NCBI GenBank assembly: GCA_015058045.1
Contig: SVDC01000029.1
Location: forward strand, 1 to 45,613
DNA length: 45,613 nucleotides
Direction of reading: 5' to 3'
Origin: Cellulosilyticum sp.
Lineage (GTDB): Bacteria > Bacillota > Clostridia > Lachnospirales > Cellulosilyticaceae
In this document: positions 25,801 to 34,827 of the stretch, in pieces
How the letters are laid out: the number at the start of each line of letters is the position of its first letter
How positions within the stretch are numbered: position 1 is the first letter of the stretch
Position numbers and translations under genes: made by a program
The notes under the pieces: model-generated
What the model was told of the DNA's origin: nothing
Databases searched by the model: none
The model's input: the letters and a program-made list of their open reading frames with translations, nothing else

Positions 25801-27613
25801 AGATGTCATCAAATGTAGCACTAAAACCTCTATCTCTTTGATAAGTTGCAGCTGTCCAGTGGCTTGTGAAATCACCATCTATAATATTATTTATATCAAA
25901 ACCATCAGGATAATAATTTGTATTAATATTATTATTATCTAATAATTTAATCTCTGTAATATGAGAAGCATCTAAACGGTTTACTGTTGGAATATCTGGG
26001 ATGACTAATTCCTCAGTCACTGGTGTTAAACTCATGATATTCGATGGCTCACTTTCTCCTGCACCATTTTGTGCTGTTACATAAACCATGTACTCTACAT
26101 CATTTTCCAGGTTTCTAAGAAGCATACCCGATGTTGCTTTTTCCACCTTTGTATATACCTCATCCGTTACCTTTTTATAATATATATTGGCACTTAAGGC
26201 ATCACTACCTGTTCTAAATCCTACTTTAAGCGCCTTATCAAAGCTTCCTAACGCCACTTCTGTTGGCGCTGCTGGTTTCTTTTGTGGAGTTGGCATCAGC
26301 GCAATTTCTTTTGACATTGGCCCTGTCCAATCTCCGTTAATCGCTTGTACCACAAAATAATATTCTGTTTGATTTTCTAAGCCTTCAATCACAATACTAT
26401 TTGTATCTGTATAACTCGCTTCCTGATAACTACCTGACTGTGTCCCATAAGATACTTTATATCTTGTTGCATTAGCGACTGCATTCCAACTTAATGTAAC
26501 CCCTTCATCTAACGCACTTCCCTTAAAGTTCTTTACGATACTTTGTTCTTGGTTAACAGACTGCTCCACCACATCCTCTAAAAATTCAATTTTAGAAATA
26601 GCTGCTAGTAAGCCTGTACTACTATTGGTTTGAGTCACTTCAATCGTTAACTTTTGAAGTGGTCTCTGCTTACCTAACTGAATTTTAATCACTTTTTGGC
26701 TAGCACGTTGACCTGAATCTGTTTCTACTGTTGTAAAAGGTATTCTTACCATTTCGCCATTTTCATCTTCATAAACCATAAAACCTGCAGTTGGTGCATT
26801 TTCTCCAGGTGCTGTAATTGAAATCTCAGAAACATTTATTGTTTCTTTAAAGCTTACTGGAATGTGAAGCGGTGCTTCTTCTGTAATAGCTTCTTCTCTT
26901 TTGAATGCTACTACCGTCTCTTCATTTCCATCAAATAACTCAGTAATAGCTCCTTCTACTGTAATAGCTTCTTGATTAAGGCTACTAAACTCTGTTTCTA
27001 TTGCCAAATCATCTAACACCTCAGGTAAAAGAGTCTTTGTATAATGTACCTCACTCTTACCTACATTGTTTTGACTCCAATAAAGTTGTGCCAAATCTTC
27101 TATATCAACCAGTTGATCACCATTTAAATCACAGTCTAATTGATTTGTTCCTAGAACTTCTTGCATTTGTGTTAAATCTTGTACATCTAACACACCATCT
27201 TCATTGACATCTCCTGGTGCAAAAATACCGCTTCCTGCCTCTACTTTTACTTCTGCATTAACCACTATCTGCTTTTGACTTTGACCTAGTTCAATGATAT
27301 CTGAAGTATAAGTTTGATAGCCCTTACCTTCTAAACGAATCTGATAATTTCCTAGTGGTAAATTCTCAAATATAGCATAGCAACTTGCTTGCTGTGCTTC
27401 CTCTAATGTTTTTTCTTCAATGACTTGTTGTTCTTTTAAAAGAACTACCTTTAAGTCTACTGCACTATAATCTTTAACAGGATACTCTAGATTTAAAGAG
27501 ACTGCTAAATCTGCATTTTGACTGACTATTTCACTTGTCGTAGCAAAAGTGGTTACCGGTACTTGCGAAAATGCCAGGCTACAAGCCATTAAATAGGCGA
27601 ATTTCTTTTTCAA
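22877..27613 (-). CDS. Secreted dockerin-bearing M60-like metalloprotease (enhancin/mucinase type)
   Basis: A very large exported protein (1578 aa from TTG at 27613). This start has AGAGGAG 8 nt upstream; an ATG at 27652 is in frame but has no good site. Numbering below is from that ATG. Order: signal peptide (KKKFAYLMACSLAFSQVPVT); beta domain 48-136; dockerin 147-195 with two calcium loops (GDVNEDGVLDVQDL, CDLNGDQLVDIEDL); discoidin-like 225-360; two FN3 domains 375-460 and 460-545; F5/8C-like 560-712; helical spacer 715-790; peptidase M60-like domain 800-1200 with zinc motif HEIGH (1065-1069) and E1080; FN3-like and beta domains 1235-1591. M60 enzymes cut mucin-type glycoproteins. First gene of the surface operon. 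Confidence 0.88.
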   Translation of the reverse strand: MKKKFAYLMACSLAFSQVPVTTFATTSEIVSQNADLAVSLNLEYPVKDYSAVDLKVVLLKEQQVIEEKTLEEAQQASCYAIFENLPLGNYQIRLEGKGYQTYTSDIIELGQSQKQIVVNAEVKVEAGSGIFAPGDVNEDGVLDVQDLTQMQEVLGTNQLDCDLNGDQLVDIEDLAQLYWSQNNVGKSEVHYTKTLLPEVLDDLAIETEFSSLNQEAITVEGAITELFDGNEETVVAFKREEAITEEAPLHIPVSFKETINVSEISITAPGENAPTAGFMVYEDENGEMVRIPFTTVETDSGQRASQKVIKIQLGKQRPLQKLTIEVTQTNSSTGLLAAISKIEFLEDVVEQSVNQEQSIVKNFKGSALDEGVTLSWNAVANATRYKVSYGTQSGSYQEASYTDTNSIVIEGLENQTEYYFVVQAINGDWTGPMSKEIALMPTPQKKPAAPTEVALGSFDKALKVGFRTGSDALSANIYYKKVTDEVYTKVEKATSGMLLRNLENDVEYMVYVTAQNGAGESEPSNIMSLTPVTEELVIPDIPTVNRLDASHITEIKLLDNNNINTNYYPDGFDINNIIDGDFTSHWTAATYQRDRGFSATFDDIYEMDYVAFTPRLDSDLDRYEGNRKYWEYPYLYTIKVWETLESEPKTLVSREKIPNIGTNGLMILPFEKTQVAKMEVYLYEWDGAGAMTISDVMFYTHQDLIERIDDVFADGTYTKVKDGIDIEQINALIEELDTLEGAVLWVDKSILKEELLAAKAILNGDTPDNLGEIIEVVQTRQTGTANVQNFAVDGLSGLQATGVMGYAGDEIIVYVDAPEGGNMPELVATQYHGNDTWSQSIALEPGRNVIQVPQLTRYNVEKGGALYLTYSGEVQETTTVRIVNAHSIPTLELADLEDESVVREAIQSYIEELTVYMESLNLSNKAKNPANATEIGTDKVLLSLPAEEVYSGLIQGIEEDLSAQVERLYESLMTWDANIKLHYSVLGLTEDAEEAKHRYPTSRINIRYMPMNNGVFMYAAGDHIGIQYDSGAALVQGNRSLESGYFGWGINHEIGHIINDENFIVSETTNNIFSLFAQTINGGKSRLETSEVYSRIYDKVISQNTGLASDVFVNLGMFWQLHLAYDEGSGIGAEDFYPTLHRLSREAELEGLDAINYFIRLASDTVEKDLTPFFERWGMHISEETYNYTSQYEPETRALYYLNDEAMRYRLNDGTGMSKGDTASITATVGQLDAESTEAQEQVVTLNLTSDMDEEALLGYEIYRGNKRIAFTTESTYTDKVSANNVSYTYSVVAYDKLLNTTEKATSNEVYIASEGTISKSEYEIERKEDSSIQVTLPNTPEVVGIKLTDVTEAVGTDYTVEVSQDGEKWTVAKQSKLREGSTLVYFNKPGVNEEDDRIWTYDAQYIRITGEGIAHLSDEQIEILSYPGDGVYFTENAIGYLSADYDFGQGVIPKDTLVVMGTYRGHPLYSKIVLSAQYVNEKDYDQLERPNYTNEETIEAIEGELYMFAEVPEDQEVSKVGNGIWLFVPKSQTLPSQIKANMFRTDAVDSVQGGRLVSDTKWLIVPSESDLPTIELE

Positions 27614-27697
27614 AGCTTTTACTCCTCTCTTTCCTCTATTATGTTGCCTCATTCTTTCTTGTCCAAGAGTTGAGCAAATAGGATTTTTTCATTCCTT

Positions 27698-27725
27698 ATT
27701 TTACCATTACTTTATCATCTTGCAA
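27698..27725 (-). promoter_or_regulatory. Possible promoter of the surface operon
   Basis: Minus strand TTGCAA (27720-27725), 16 nt, TAAAAT (27698-27703). The start codon lies 85 nt downstream. Found by motif only. Confidence 0.45.
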
Positions 27726-27802
27726 ATTATAATCTTTTTATTTATTCATTTATAATGATATTCATAACTTTTATAAATAATAAGATAATAATAAAATTTT
27801 TC

Positions 27803-27831
27803 TTGCTTACATTTGTTAACATAAGTATAAT
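27803..27831 (+). promoter_or_regulatory. Promoter of the chemoreceptor gene
   Basis: TTGCTT (27803-27808), 17 nt, TATAAT (27826-27831), followed 40-odd nt later by TAGGAG and the ATG at 27885. A vegetative-type promoter rather than a flagellar sigma one. Confidence 0.75.
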
Positions 27832-27884
27832 ATCTTTATATACTGTTCTTTTATACAATATTTACATTTTTTAGGAGACATAAT

Positions 27885-29582
27885 ATGAATCGCTTAGAAC
27901 TTTTGTTAAGAAACAAAAAAATTAAAGACAAATTAATTTTTGCCTTTAATCTCATTAGAAACTTATTTATGGTTACATTGCTTGTTGGTATCATAGGCTG
28001 CATAGGAATCATTGTCAATTTAAAGCTTTTCTACACCAATGATTATCAAAATAGTATTTTACAAATGGAAATTAAAAAAGATATTCAGGTAGTTGGCAAA
28101 ATGGTCCTATGGGCTATCGTATCAGAAGATCCGATCACTAGTCAAAATCATCTTGATTTAGCTGCAGCACATGGGCGCCTAGCTGATGATAATATTCAGC
28201 AGCTCAAAAAGAATTTCTCTAATCAGGAGCTTCTAACGCAATTAGAGACTAGCCTTACAGAGCTTATACACTTGAGACAAAGAGTCTCTTCACTTATAGA
28301 ACGTAACAAAAATGGTGAAGCTCTTGAGCTCTTTAACACGCTTTACTCAGAGGCAACAGATAACGTTCAAGATATTCTTATGCTTATAAGTGAAGAAACT
28401 GACAAAAATGTAGTTAATAAGCAAATCTTCTCTACTATTCTAGCTAGTTTGTGTGTTATCTTACTACTTTTATTTGGTATTATATGTATTATGCTATGTA
28501 CCCAATTAAAGCAGTCAATTACTAAGCAACTGATGGAGCCTATTGAAGAAATTACAGAAGCGACAAACAAATTAAAACAAGGTATTCTGGATGTACATAT
28601 TACTTACCAGGCAGAGGATGAGCTTGGTGAGCTAGCACGTAACTTTAATGAATCTTGTATCTATCTCCACAACATTATTACAGATGCAGGTTATTTACTA
28701 CATGAAATGGCAAATGGGAATTTTAATATTGCCACACATAATCCACAACACTACATTGGCGAATTTAATTCTTTACTGCTCTCTATGGGTACAATGAACC
28801 GTAAGTTAGACTCTACATTGACTCAGATCAATCAAGCTTCTATTCAAGTTGCAGAAGGTTCTACTCAACTGACAACAGCTGCACAAGAACTTGCTGAAGG
28901 TGCAACTGATCAGGCTAGTACTGTTGAGGAGCTTATGGCCACTGTAGCAAGTGTCTGTGAGATTGCTGAGCAAAATGCTGAAGACGCTAAAAATGCTTAT
29001 GAATCAATTACTCAAACAGAAAAAGAAGCTCTCAATAGTCAAGAAGAACTTCAACAACTTACTTCTGCTATGCAACGTATTGATACAACTTCTAAAGAGA
29101 TTCAAAATATTATTGTAACCATTGAAAATATTGCAGAACAAACCAACTTATTATCCTTAAATGCCGCTATTGAGGCTGCACGTGCAGGTGAAGGAGGTAA
29201 AGGTTTTGCAGTGGTTGCTAATGAAATTGGAAAATTAGCATCTGATAGTGCACAATCAGCAGTCAATACAAAAACCTTAATCGAAAAAACTCTAGCAGAA
29301 ATTCATACTGGAAACCTTATTACTACTAAGGCCGTAGAAGACTTAACAGGTATATTAAATTCGATTCAATTATTTGGAAATATGGCTAAAAACTCTCATC
29401 TTTCATCACTTAAGCAATCTGAAATCTTTAAACAAATAGAAGATGGTATTTCTCATATTTCTGAAATCATCCAAGACAATTCATCTGTAGCTGAAGAAAC
29501 CTCTGCTACAAGTGAAGAACTCTCAGCACAAGCTGAAAACTTAAAAGAACATCTTGGACAATTTAAATTACGTGAAGATTAA
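27885..29582 (+). CDS. Methyl-accepting chemotaxis protein with 4HB-type sensor
   Basis: A membrane chemoreceptor of 565 aa. Membrane helix 1 at about 28-48 ([20 protein letters not shown]), an extracellular helical sensor of about 130 residues (49-180, four-helix-bundle size), membrane helix 2 at 181-207, HAMP at about 208-262 ([20 protein letters not shown]), then the cytoplasmic signalling bundle. The signalling tip reads [20 protein letters not shown], with the conserved [17 protein letters not shown] following. [12 protein letters not shown] near the end is typical of methylation helices. The ligand is unknown. The ATG follows TAGGAGACATAAT. It is divergent from the surface operon, which may simply be chance. 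Confidence 0.93.
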   Translation: MNRLELLLRNKKIKDKLIFAFNLIRNLFMVTLLVGIIGCIGIIVNLKLFYTNDYQNSILQMEIKKDIQVVGKMVLWAIVSEDPITSQNHLDLAAAHGRLADDNIQQLKKNFSNQELLTQLETSLTELIHLRQRVSSLIERNKNGEALELFNTLYSEATDNVQDILMLISEETDKNVVNKQIFSTILASLCVILLLLFGIICIMLCTQLKQSITKQLMEPIEEITEATNKLKQGILDVHITYQAEDELGELARNFNESCIYLHNIITDAGYLLHEMANGNFNIATHNPQHYIGEFNSLLLSMGTMNRKLDSTLTQINQASIQVAEGSTQLTTAAQELAEGATDQASTVEELMATVASVCEIAEQNAEDAKNAYESITQTEKEALNSQEELQQLTSAMQRIDTTSKEIQNIIVTIENIAEQTNLLSLNAAIEAARAGEGGKGFAVVANEIGKLASDSAQSAVNTKTLIEKTLAEIHTGNLITTKAVEDLTGILNSIQLFGNMAKNSHLSSLKQSEIFKQIEDGISHISEIIQDNSSVAEETSATSEELSAQAENLKEHLGQFKLRED

Positions 29583-29653
29583 ACTAATTTCTTCACTGTA
29601 TATGCTTTTGTCCTCTTGCTTTTAAATGAACTAAATCATACTAAATACTACAA

Positions 29654-29698
29654 AAAAACCCCCTAAACCAATCACACTTGAAGGTTTAGGGGGTTTTT
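29654..29698. terminator. Bidirectional terminator after the chemoreceptor
   Basis: AAAAACCCCCTAAACC/GGTTTAGGGGGTTTTT arms (16 bp) with flanking A and T runs, 72 nt past the stop. Confidence 0.88.
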
Positions 29699-29784
29699 AG
29701 ATGAACAAAATAAGCTTCTTTCTTCTCTTCATGGCAATAACGTATCACAGCCAAACTTAACTACTCAAGGATTATCGAATACTT

Positions 29785-30663
29785 TTATTTTTTACCGTAT
29801 CTCATTGCATAACCACAACGCTTACATAATTCTTCTACAGCACGTCTATTAGAAAAACCCTCATATAATCGCTTACTTCTAGGTGATTCAAGAATTTTTT
29901 CTAACGACTGCTCAAAAATATTACCTAATGCAATATGCCCTTCTCCATCTAAACAACAAGGGACTACTGTTCCATCTACTAAAATGCCTATTTGATCTCT
30001 TAAACCATAGCAGAAAATTTCTTCTGCAATAACTTCTCTGTCATGATCTGGCCACTCAAATTTTTCTGCCTTATTTAAGTAAACATTCTTTTTAAGCTTA
30101 ATCCCCTCTTTTTGAGATAAAGCTTCTTCAATATCAAATTCAATCCCTAATCTCGCTTCAATTAAGGATATAATATCTGTATTTAAACTATTTTGTGCCT
30201 TTAAGTGCTCTGTATCCATATTCCATAAACGTAGGCTACAAATTAAATTACTTTTCTCCGTTGCTTCTTCCACAAAGCTTAAGACACTTTCAATATATTG
30301 ATTCATTTCTACAGAACTTTCATTTGCCTCAAAACTATGCAATGAAATATTCACTTGTCTTAAGGCAGGTGAAGTAATCAATACTTCTTTAACCTTACTT
30401 AATAAGGTTCCATTCGTTGTTAGATTTACCTTTAATCCATATTCTTCACACATTGTTAAGTATGTTTTTAATTCCGGATGTAATGTAGGCTCTCCTAATA
30501 AGTGTAAATAAACATGATCTGTATGATTTTTTACAGCTTCTATAATATGAAGAAAATCTTCCTGATTATTTCTTTTTAAACTTCTTTTTGTTTTAGGACA
30601 AAAGCTACAACTTAAATTACAACGGTTGGTGATTTCTATATATACTTTCTTAAAACGCTTCAT
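29785..30663 (-). CDS. Radical SAM / SPASM-domain protein
   Basis: A 292-aa radical S-adenosylmethionine enzyme. The cluster motif is CNLSCSFC (C15, C19, C22) in IEITNRCNLSCSFCPKTKRS, followed by LHLLGEPTLHPELKTYLTMC and NLTTNGTLL. The C-terminal part has a short SPASM-like auxiliary cluster region: CYGLRDQIGILVDGTVVPCC, then DGEGHIALGNIFEQSLEKIL and finally LCKRCGYAMRYGKK. SPASM enzymes modify peptides (RiPPs, anaerobic sulfatases) or other targets. I find no short precursor peptide, sulfatase or alcohol dehydrogenase next to it, so the substrate is unknown. The ATG follows GGAG at 5 nt. It is a single-gene unit. Confidence 0.85.
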   Translation of the reverse strand: MKRFKKVYIEITNRCNLSCSFCPKTKRSLKRNNQEDFLHIIEAVKNHTDHVYLHLLGEPTLHPELKTYLTMCEEYGLKVNLTTNGTLLSKVKEVLITSPALRQVNISLHSFEANESSVEMNQYIESVLSFVEEATEKSNLICSLRLWNMDTEHLKAQNSLNTDIISLIEARLGIEFDIEEALSQKEGIKLKKNVYLNKAEKFEWPDHDREVIAEEIFCYGLRDQIGILVDGTVVPCCLDGEGHIALGNIFEQSLEKILESPRSKRLYEGFSNRRAVEELCKRCGYAMRYGKK

Positions 30664-30781
30664 CTCTTCTCCAGTCTACTGATCATATACTTTCTAATCT
30701 CTATCTGGATTTATTATATCATATAGAAACAATTCAAAGGCTGCTATATTTTTCCGACTTTCTTTTTATTGGTTACAATAC

Positions 30782-30830
30782 AAAAAAATCCTTGAGTACA
30801 GTCAAACTTAGCTGCCTAAGGATTTTTTTA
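30782..30830 (-). terminator. Terminator after the coiled-coil gene
   Basis: AAAAATCCTT...AAGGATTTTT arms with a long loop and runs of A/T on both sides, 17 nt past the stop. Part of its loop (ACAGTCAAACTTAGCT) resembles sequence at 29746-29775, so both may descend from a common element. Confidence 0.65.
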
Positions 30831-30846
30831 TATTTTCTTAGCTATC

Positions 30847-31257
30847 TTACATTTCTTGATTGATAATAGACTCAAGATATGCTCTATGTTTTTGTAACAT
30901 AGATGAGTTATTAATAAGCATATATGGATTCTTGATTTCTTTAATCCAGTTATGGATAATACTTTCGGTTTCCTCATAAGCTTTAAGACGCTCTGCAATA
31001 CGAGTCTTTGCTTGTTCTAATGCCTCTTTTAAAACTTCTTCCTGGTCTAGCTTATTCATTTGCTCTTCTAGTTCAGTTTTAAATGCCTCAAGGTTTAAAT
31101 GTAACTCCATATATTCTGGTAAACGTACCTCTTCTTTTTTATGATTGATTGTATACTCATCACTCCAAAGCTCTAATTGACTGATTAGTTCCTCTAATCT
31201 ACGTACATTTAAGTCAAAATCCTCATATGCTGCTGCTAATGTTTCATCCAGTTTCAT
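30847..31257 (-). CDS. Uncharacterised helical/coiled-coil protein
   Basis: A 136-aa acidic protein, nearly all predicted helix with heptad patterns: LDETLAAAYEDFDLNVRRLE, LNLEAFKTELEEQMNKLDQE and EALEQAKTRIAERLKAYEET. No named family recognised, no membrane segment and no cysteines. An ORF reaches 31338, but AAAGGAG sits 6 nt before the ATG at 31257 and the extra upstream residues (basic, aromatic) look out of place, so 31257 is the start. It follows carB on the same strand after a hairpin (31376-31418). Function unknown. Confidence 0.78.
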   Translation of the reverse strand: MKLDETLAAAYEDFDLNVRRLEELISQLELWSDEYTINHKKEEVRLPEYMELHLNLEAFKTELEEQMNKLDQEEVLKEALEQAKTRIAERLKAYEETESIIHNWIKEIKNPYMLINNSSMLQKHRAYLESIINQEM

Positions 31258-31375
31258 AAACTTCTCCTTTAGTAAAAATTTCAGAGACCAAACTAAATAC
31301 TTTACTCTATATACTCGTTCAAATTTAGCTCTTTTCAAATGGTATAAAGGATTTGCATTAAAGTCAAGTCCAAAT

Positions 31376-31418
31376 AAAGAAACCCATCAAATCCATTCTA
31401 AGATTTGTGGGTTTCTTT
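31376..31418 (-). terminator. Terminator after carB
   Basis: AAAGAAACCCA-CAAATC/GATTTG-TGGGTTTCTTT arms, a 7-nt loop and a T-rich tail on the minus strand, 40 nt past the stop. Confidence 0.82.
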
Positions 31419-31457
31419 TATACGTTTCTATTTAATTTCATCTATATCTATCTAGAT

Positions 31458-34400
31458 TTAAACTTCTTGAATTTCCTTATGGAATTCTTGTAAAGACTTA
31501 ATTTGTTTACCTTTACCTTCTCTAACGGCTTTAATGCCTTCAACTGTTGCTTTGGCACCTGCCATGGTTGTGACATAGAATACACGTTTGCGAATGGCAG
31601 CTTTTCGAATGTAGCTATCATCGTCCGCACCTTTTTGATCATTTGGTGTATTAATCACAATATCCACTTCGTTATTGGTAATGGCATCTAAAATATTAGG
31701 GCGTCCTTGGTGGAGTTTAAAAGTCTTTTTAGCTGGAACCCCTGCTGCATTTAATAGGTCCGCTGTACCACCTGTAGCAATGACCTTAAAACCACATTCC
31801 ACAAAACCTCTAGCCACTTCAACGACTTCTTTTTTATCATGGTCATTGACACTAATTAATACGGTACCTGATAAGGCAATCTTAGTTTGTGTTGCTTCTT
31901 GTGCTTTATAGTAGGCTTCTCCAAAGTTATCTGAAATACCAAGTACTTCTCCTGTTGAACGCATTTCAGGTCCTAAAAGTGGATCCACCTCCTGGAACAT
32001 ATTAAATGGGAAGACTGCTTCCTTCACACCATGATGGCTGAGTTTCTTTTCTTTAAGGCTTGGTACTGGAGAAGGTTTTCCTGTTAGTTTGCTCGTAATG
32101 ATTTCTGTTGCAAGGGGTACCATTCTCACATTTAAAACCTTAGAAACGAGTGGTACTGTACGAGAAGCTCTAGGATTTGCTTCAAGCACATAAACCTTTC
32201 CATCTTCAATAGCATACTGCATATTCATAAGCCCACGTACATCCATTGCTTTTGCAATTTTTTGCGTATAGGCTTTAATACAAGCCACATTTTCCTCAGA
32301 AATATTAATAGATGGTAAGATACATGCTGAGTCCCCAGAGTGAATCCCTGCAAGCTCAATATGCTCCATAACTGCTGGTACAAACACATTTTCTCCATCA
32401 CTAATGGCATCTGCTTCACACTCAGTGGCATTATGTAAGAAACGGTCAATTAAAATTGGACGATCTGGTGTCACACCAACTGCTGCTTTCATGTAAATCT
32501 CTAAGCTTTCAGGTGTATGTACAACTTCCATGCCACGTCCACCTAAAACATAAGATGGTCTTACCATTACAGGATAACCAATACGTCCTGCAATTTCTAA
32601 AGCTTCCTCTACCGTAACTGCCATTCCTGACTCAGGCATTGGAATCTCTAATTTTTCCATCATTTCTCTAAATAAATCTCTATCCTCAGCAAAGTCAATG
32701 GTTTCTGGGGTAGTACCTAAAATATTAACCCCTGCTTTTTTAAGGTCTGCTGCTAAATTCAGTGGTGTTTGACCACCAAATTGTGCAATGACACCGACTG
32801 GTTTTTCCTTATCATGAATACTTAAAACATCTTCCAAGGTTAATGGTTCAAAGTATAATTTATCAGAGGTATCATAGTCTGTAGATACTGTTTCTGGATT
32901 ACAGTTGACCATAATGGTTTCAAAACCTAATGCTTTAAGGGCATTGGCTGCATGAACGCAGCAATAGTCAAATTCAATTCCTTGACCAATACGGTTAGGA
33001 CCACTTCCTAAAATCATAATTCTAGGCTTTGTAGATGTTGGAAGTGGTGTATCTTCAATTTGATAGCTTGAATAATAATAAGCAGCATCTTGTGTTCCAC
33101 TGACATGAACACCTTCCCACGCTTCTTTAATTCCATATTCAAGGCGTTTATTACGTACATCTGTTTCAGATTTGTCAAGTAACTTCGCAAGATATCTATC
33201 TGAAAAACCATCTTGTTTTGCTTTAAGGAGCACTTCTTTAGAAATCTCTTGATCTTTAGAGTTAATAAGTTGTTCTTCTTCCTCTACTAACTCTTTCATT
33301 TGCTCAATAAAATAAGGTTTAATATGTGTCAGTTCAAAAAGCTCCTCTACTGTTGCCCCTTTTCTTAAAGCTTCATACATAATAAATTGTCTTTCACTGG
33401 TTGGTACATGGAGCATTTGTAAAAGTTCTGCTTTAGACTTAGTATTGAAATCTTTTGCAAATCCTAAACCATAGCGTCCTGTTTCCAAGCTTCTAATGGC
33501 TTTTTGGAAAGCTTCTTTGTAGGTTTTTCCGATACTCATAACTTCCCCTACTGCTCTCATTTGTGTACCAAGCTTATCTTCTGCATTCTTAAATTTCTCA
33601 AATGCCCATCTTGCAAATTTAATAACGACATAATCCCCATCTGGCTTATATTTGTCTAGTGTGCCATATTTACCACATGGAATATCTTCTAAGTTAAGAC
33701 CTGTTGCAAGCATTGCAGAAACCAATGCAATTGGGAAACCTGTTGCTTTAGATGCCAGTGCAGAAGAACGAGAAGTTCTTGGATTGATTTCAATAACAAT
33801 AATACGTCCTGTTTCAGTATGGCGTGCAAATTGAACATTGGTTCCACCAATCACTTGAATTGCCTCTACAATTTTATAGGCTTGACGTTGTAATTCTTTT
33901 TGAACGTCTTCAGAAATAGTGAGCATTGGTGCTGAGCAGAAAGAATCTCCTGTATGCACACCCAGTGGATCAATATTTTCAATAAAGCAAACCGTAATCA
34001 TATTTCCTTTTGCGTCACGTACCACTTCAAGTTCAAGTTCTTCCCAACCCAAAATAGATTCTTCTACTAATACTTGACCAACTAAACTTGCTTGTAGTCC
34101 TCTTGCACAAACAGTGCTTAATTCTTCCTTATTATAAACAAGGCCACCACCTGCACCGCCCATGGTATAAGCTGGGCGAAGAACAACTGGGTAACCTAAC
34201 TTATCTGCAATAGCAAGCGCTTCTTCAACAGTATAAGCCACTTCACTTCTTGCCATTTCAATACCCAAACTATCCATTGTCTTTTTAAATTCAATACGAT
34301 CTTCTCCACGTTCAATGGCATCTACTTGTACACCAATCACTTCAACATTGTATTTTTCTAAAATCCCTAATTGATTTAGTTCAGAACATAAATTTAATCC

Positions 34401-34682
34401 TGACTGTCCTCCTAAGTTTGGTAATAAGCAGTCTGGGCGTTCCTTCGCAATAATCTCTTCTAAACGCTCCGCATTAAGTGGCTCTATGTATGTAACATCC
34501 GCAATATCTGGATCCGTCATAATCGTTGCTGGGTTTGAATTTACTAAAATAATTTTGTAACCTAATTTTCTAAGTGCTTTACATGCCTGTGTTCCTGAAT
34601 AATCAAACTCACAAGCTTGCCCAATAATAATAGGACCAGATCCAATAATTAAGACTTTCTTTGCTACTTCTTGATTTTCCAT
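31458..34682 (-). CDS. carB: Carbamoyl-phosphate synthase large subunit
   Basis: CarB makes carbamoyl phosphate from bicarbonate, ATP and ammonia for arginine and pyrimidine synthesis, normally with glutamine-hydrolysing CarA. The 1074-aa protein has the full duplicated layout: N-terminal carboxyphosphate half (VLIIGSGPIIIGQACEFDYS; RTSRSSALASKATGFPIA), oligomerisation region, second ATP-grasp half for carbamate phosphorylation (IMILGSGPNRIGQGIEFDYC) and the C-terminal MGS-like allosteric domain (FKVIATGGTADLLNAAGVPA). Length is normal. The frame opens at 34706, but GGAGG precedes the ATG at 34682, chosen as the start. No carA lies beside it, unlike the common carAB order. Confidence 0.96.
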   Translation of the reverse strand: MENQEVAKKVLIIGSGPIIIGQACEFDYSGTQACKALRKLGYKIILVNSNPATIMTDPDIADVTYIEPLNAERLEEIIAKERPDCLLPNLGGQSGLNLCSELNQLGILEKYNVEVIGVQVDAIERGEDRIEFKKTMDSLGIEMARSEVAYTVEEALAIADKLGYPVVLRPAYTMGGAGGGLVYNKEELSTVCARGLQASLVGQVLVEESILGWEELELEVVRDAKGNMITVCFIENIDPLGVHTGDSFCSAPMLTISEDVQKELQRQAYKIVEAIQVIGGTNVQFARHTETGRIIVIEINPRTSRSSALASKATGFPIALVSAMLATGLNLEDIPCGKYGTLDKYKPDGDYVVIKFARWAFEKFKNAEDKLGTQMRAVGEVMSIGKTYKEAFQKAIRSLETGRYGLGFAKDFNTKSKAELLQMLHVPTSERQFIMYEALRKGATVEELFELTHIKPYFIEQMKELVEEEEQLINSKDQEISKEVLLKAKQDGFSDRYLAKLLDKSETDVRNKRLEYGIKEAWEGVHVSGTQDAAYYYSSYQIEDTPLPTSTKPRIMILGSGPNRIGQGIEFDYCCVHAANALKALGFETIMVNCNPETVSTDYDTSDKLYFEPLTLEDVLSIHDKEKPVGVIAQFGGQTPLNLAADLKKAGVNILGTTPETIDFAEDRDLFREMMEKLEIPMPESGMAVTVEEALEIAGRIGYPVMVRPSYVLGGRGMEVVHTPESLEIYMKAAVGVTPDRPILIDRFLHNATECEADAISDGENVFVPAVMEHIELAGIHSGDSACILPSINISEENVACIKAYTQKIAKAMDVRGLMNMQYAIEDGKVYVLEANPRASRTVPLVSKVLNVRMVPLATEIITSKLTGKPSPVPSLKEKKLSHHGVKEAVFPFNMFQEVDPLLGPEMRSTGEVLGISDNFGEAYYKAQEATQTKIALSGTVLISVNDHDKKEVVEVARGFVECGFKVIATGGTADLLNAAGVPAKKTFKLHQGRPNILDAITNNEVDIVINTPNDQKGADDDSYIRKAAIRKRVFYVTTMAGAKATVEGIKAVREGKGKQIKSLQEFHKEIQEV

Positions 34683-34775
34683 CCCTTTAATCCTCCACCA
34701 ATCCATTTTTATGCTTTCCTTTAAGCTTCCTTATCCAGTTACTTTCTTTCAACAATATCCGCTTAAATCGCATAA

Positions 34776-34804
34776 ATTATAACATATATTCTTAATTTTT
34801 TGAA
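34776..34804 (-). promoter_or_regulatory. Possible promoter of carB
   Basis: TATAAT (34776-34781) on the minus strand; the -35 candidate TTCAAA (34799-34804) is 17 nt away and poor. It lies about 90 nt upstream of the carB start. Confidence 0.5.
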
Positions 34805-34827
34805 TAAATATTCCGAATTATATTTTT

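Noticed and set aside
29600..30850. RiPP precursor gene near the radical SAM enzyme
   Set aside because: Both sides of the gene were read for a short peptide with a ribosome site; only terminators were seen.
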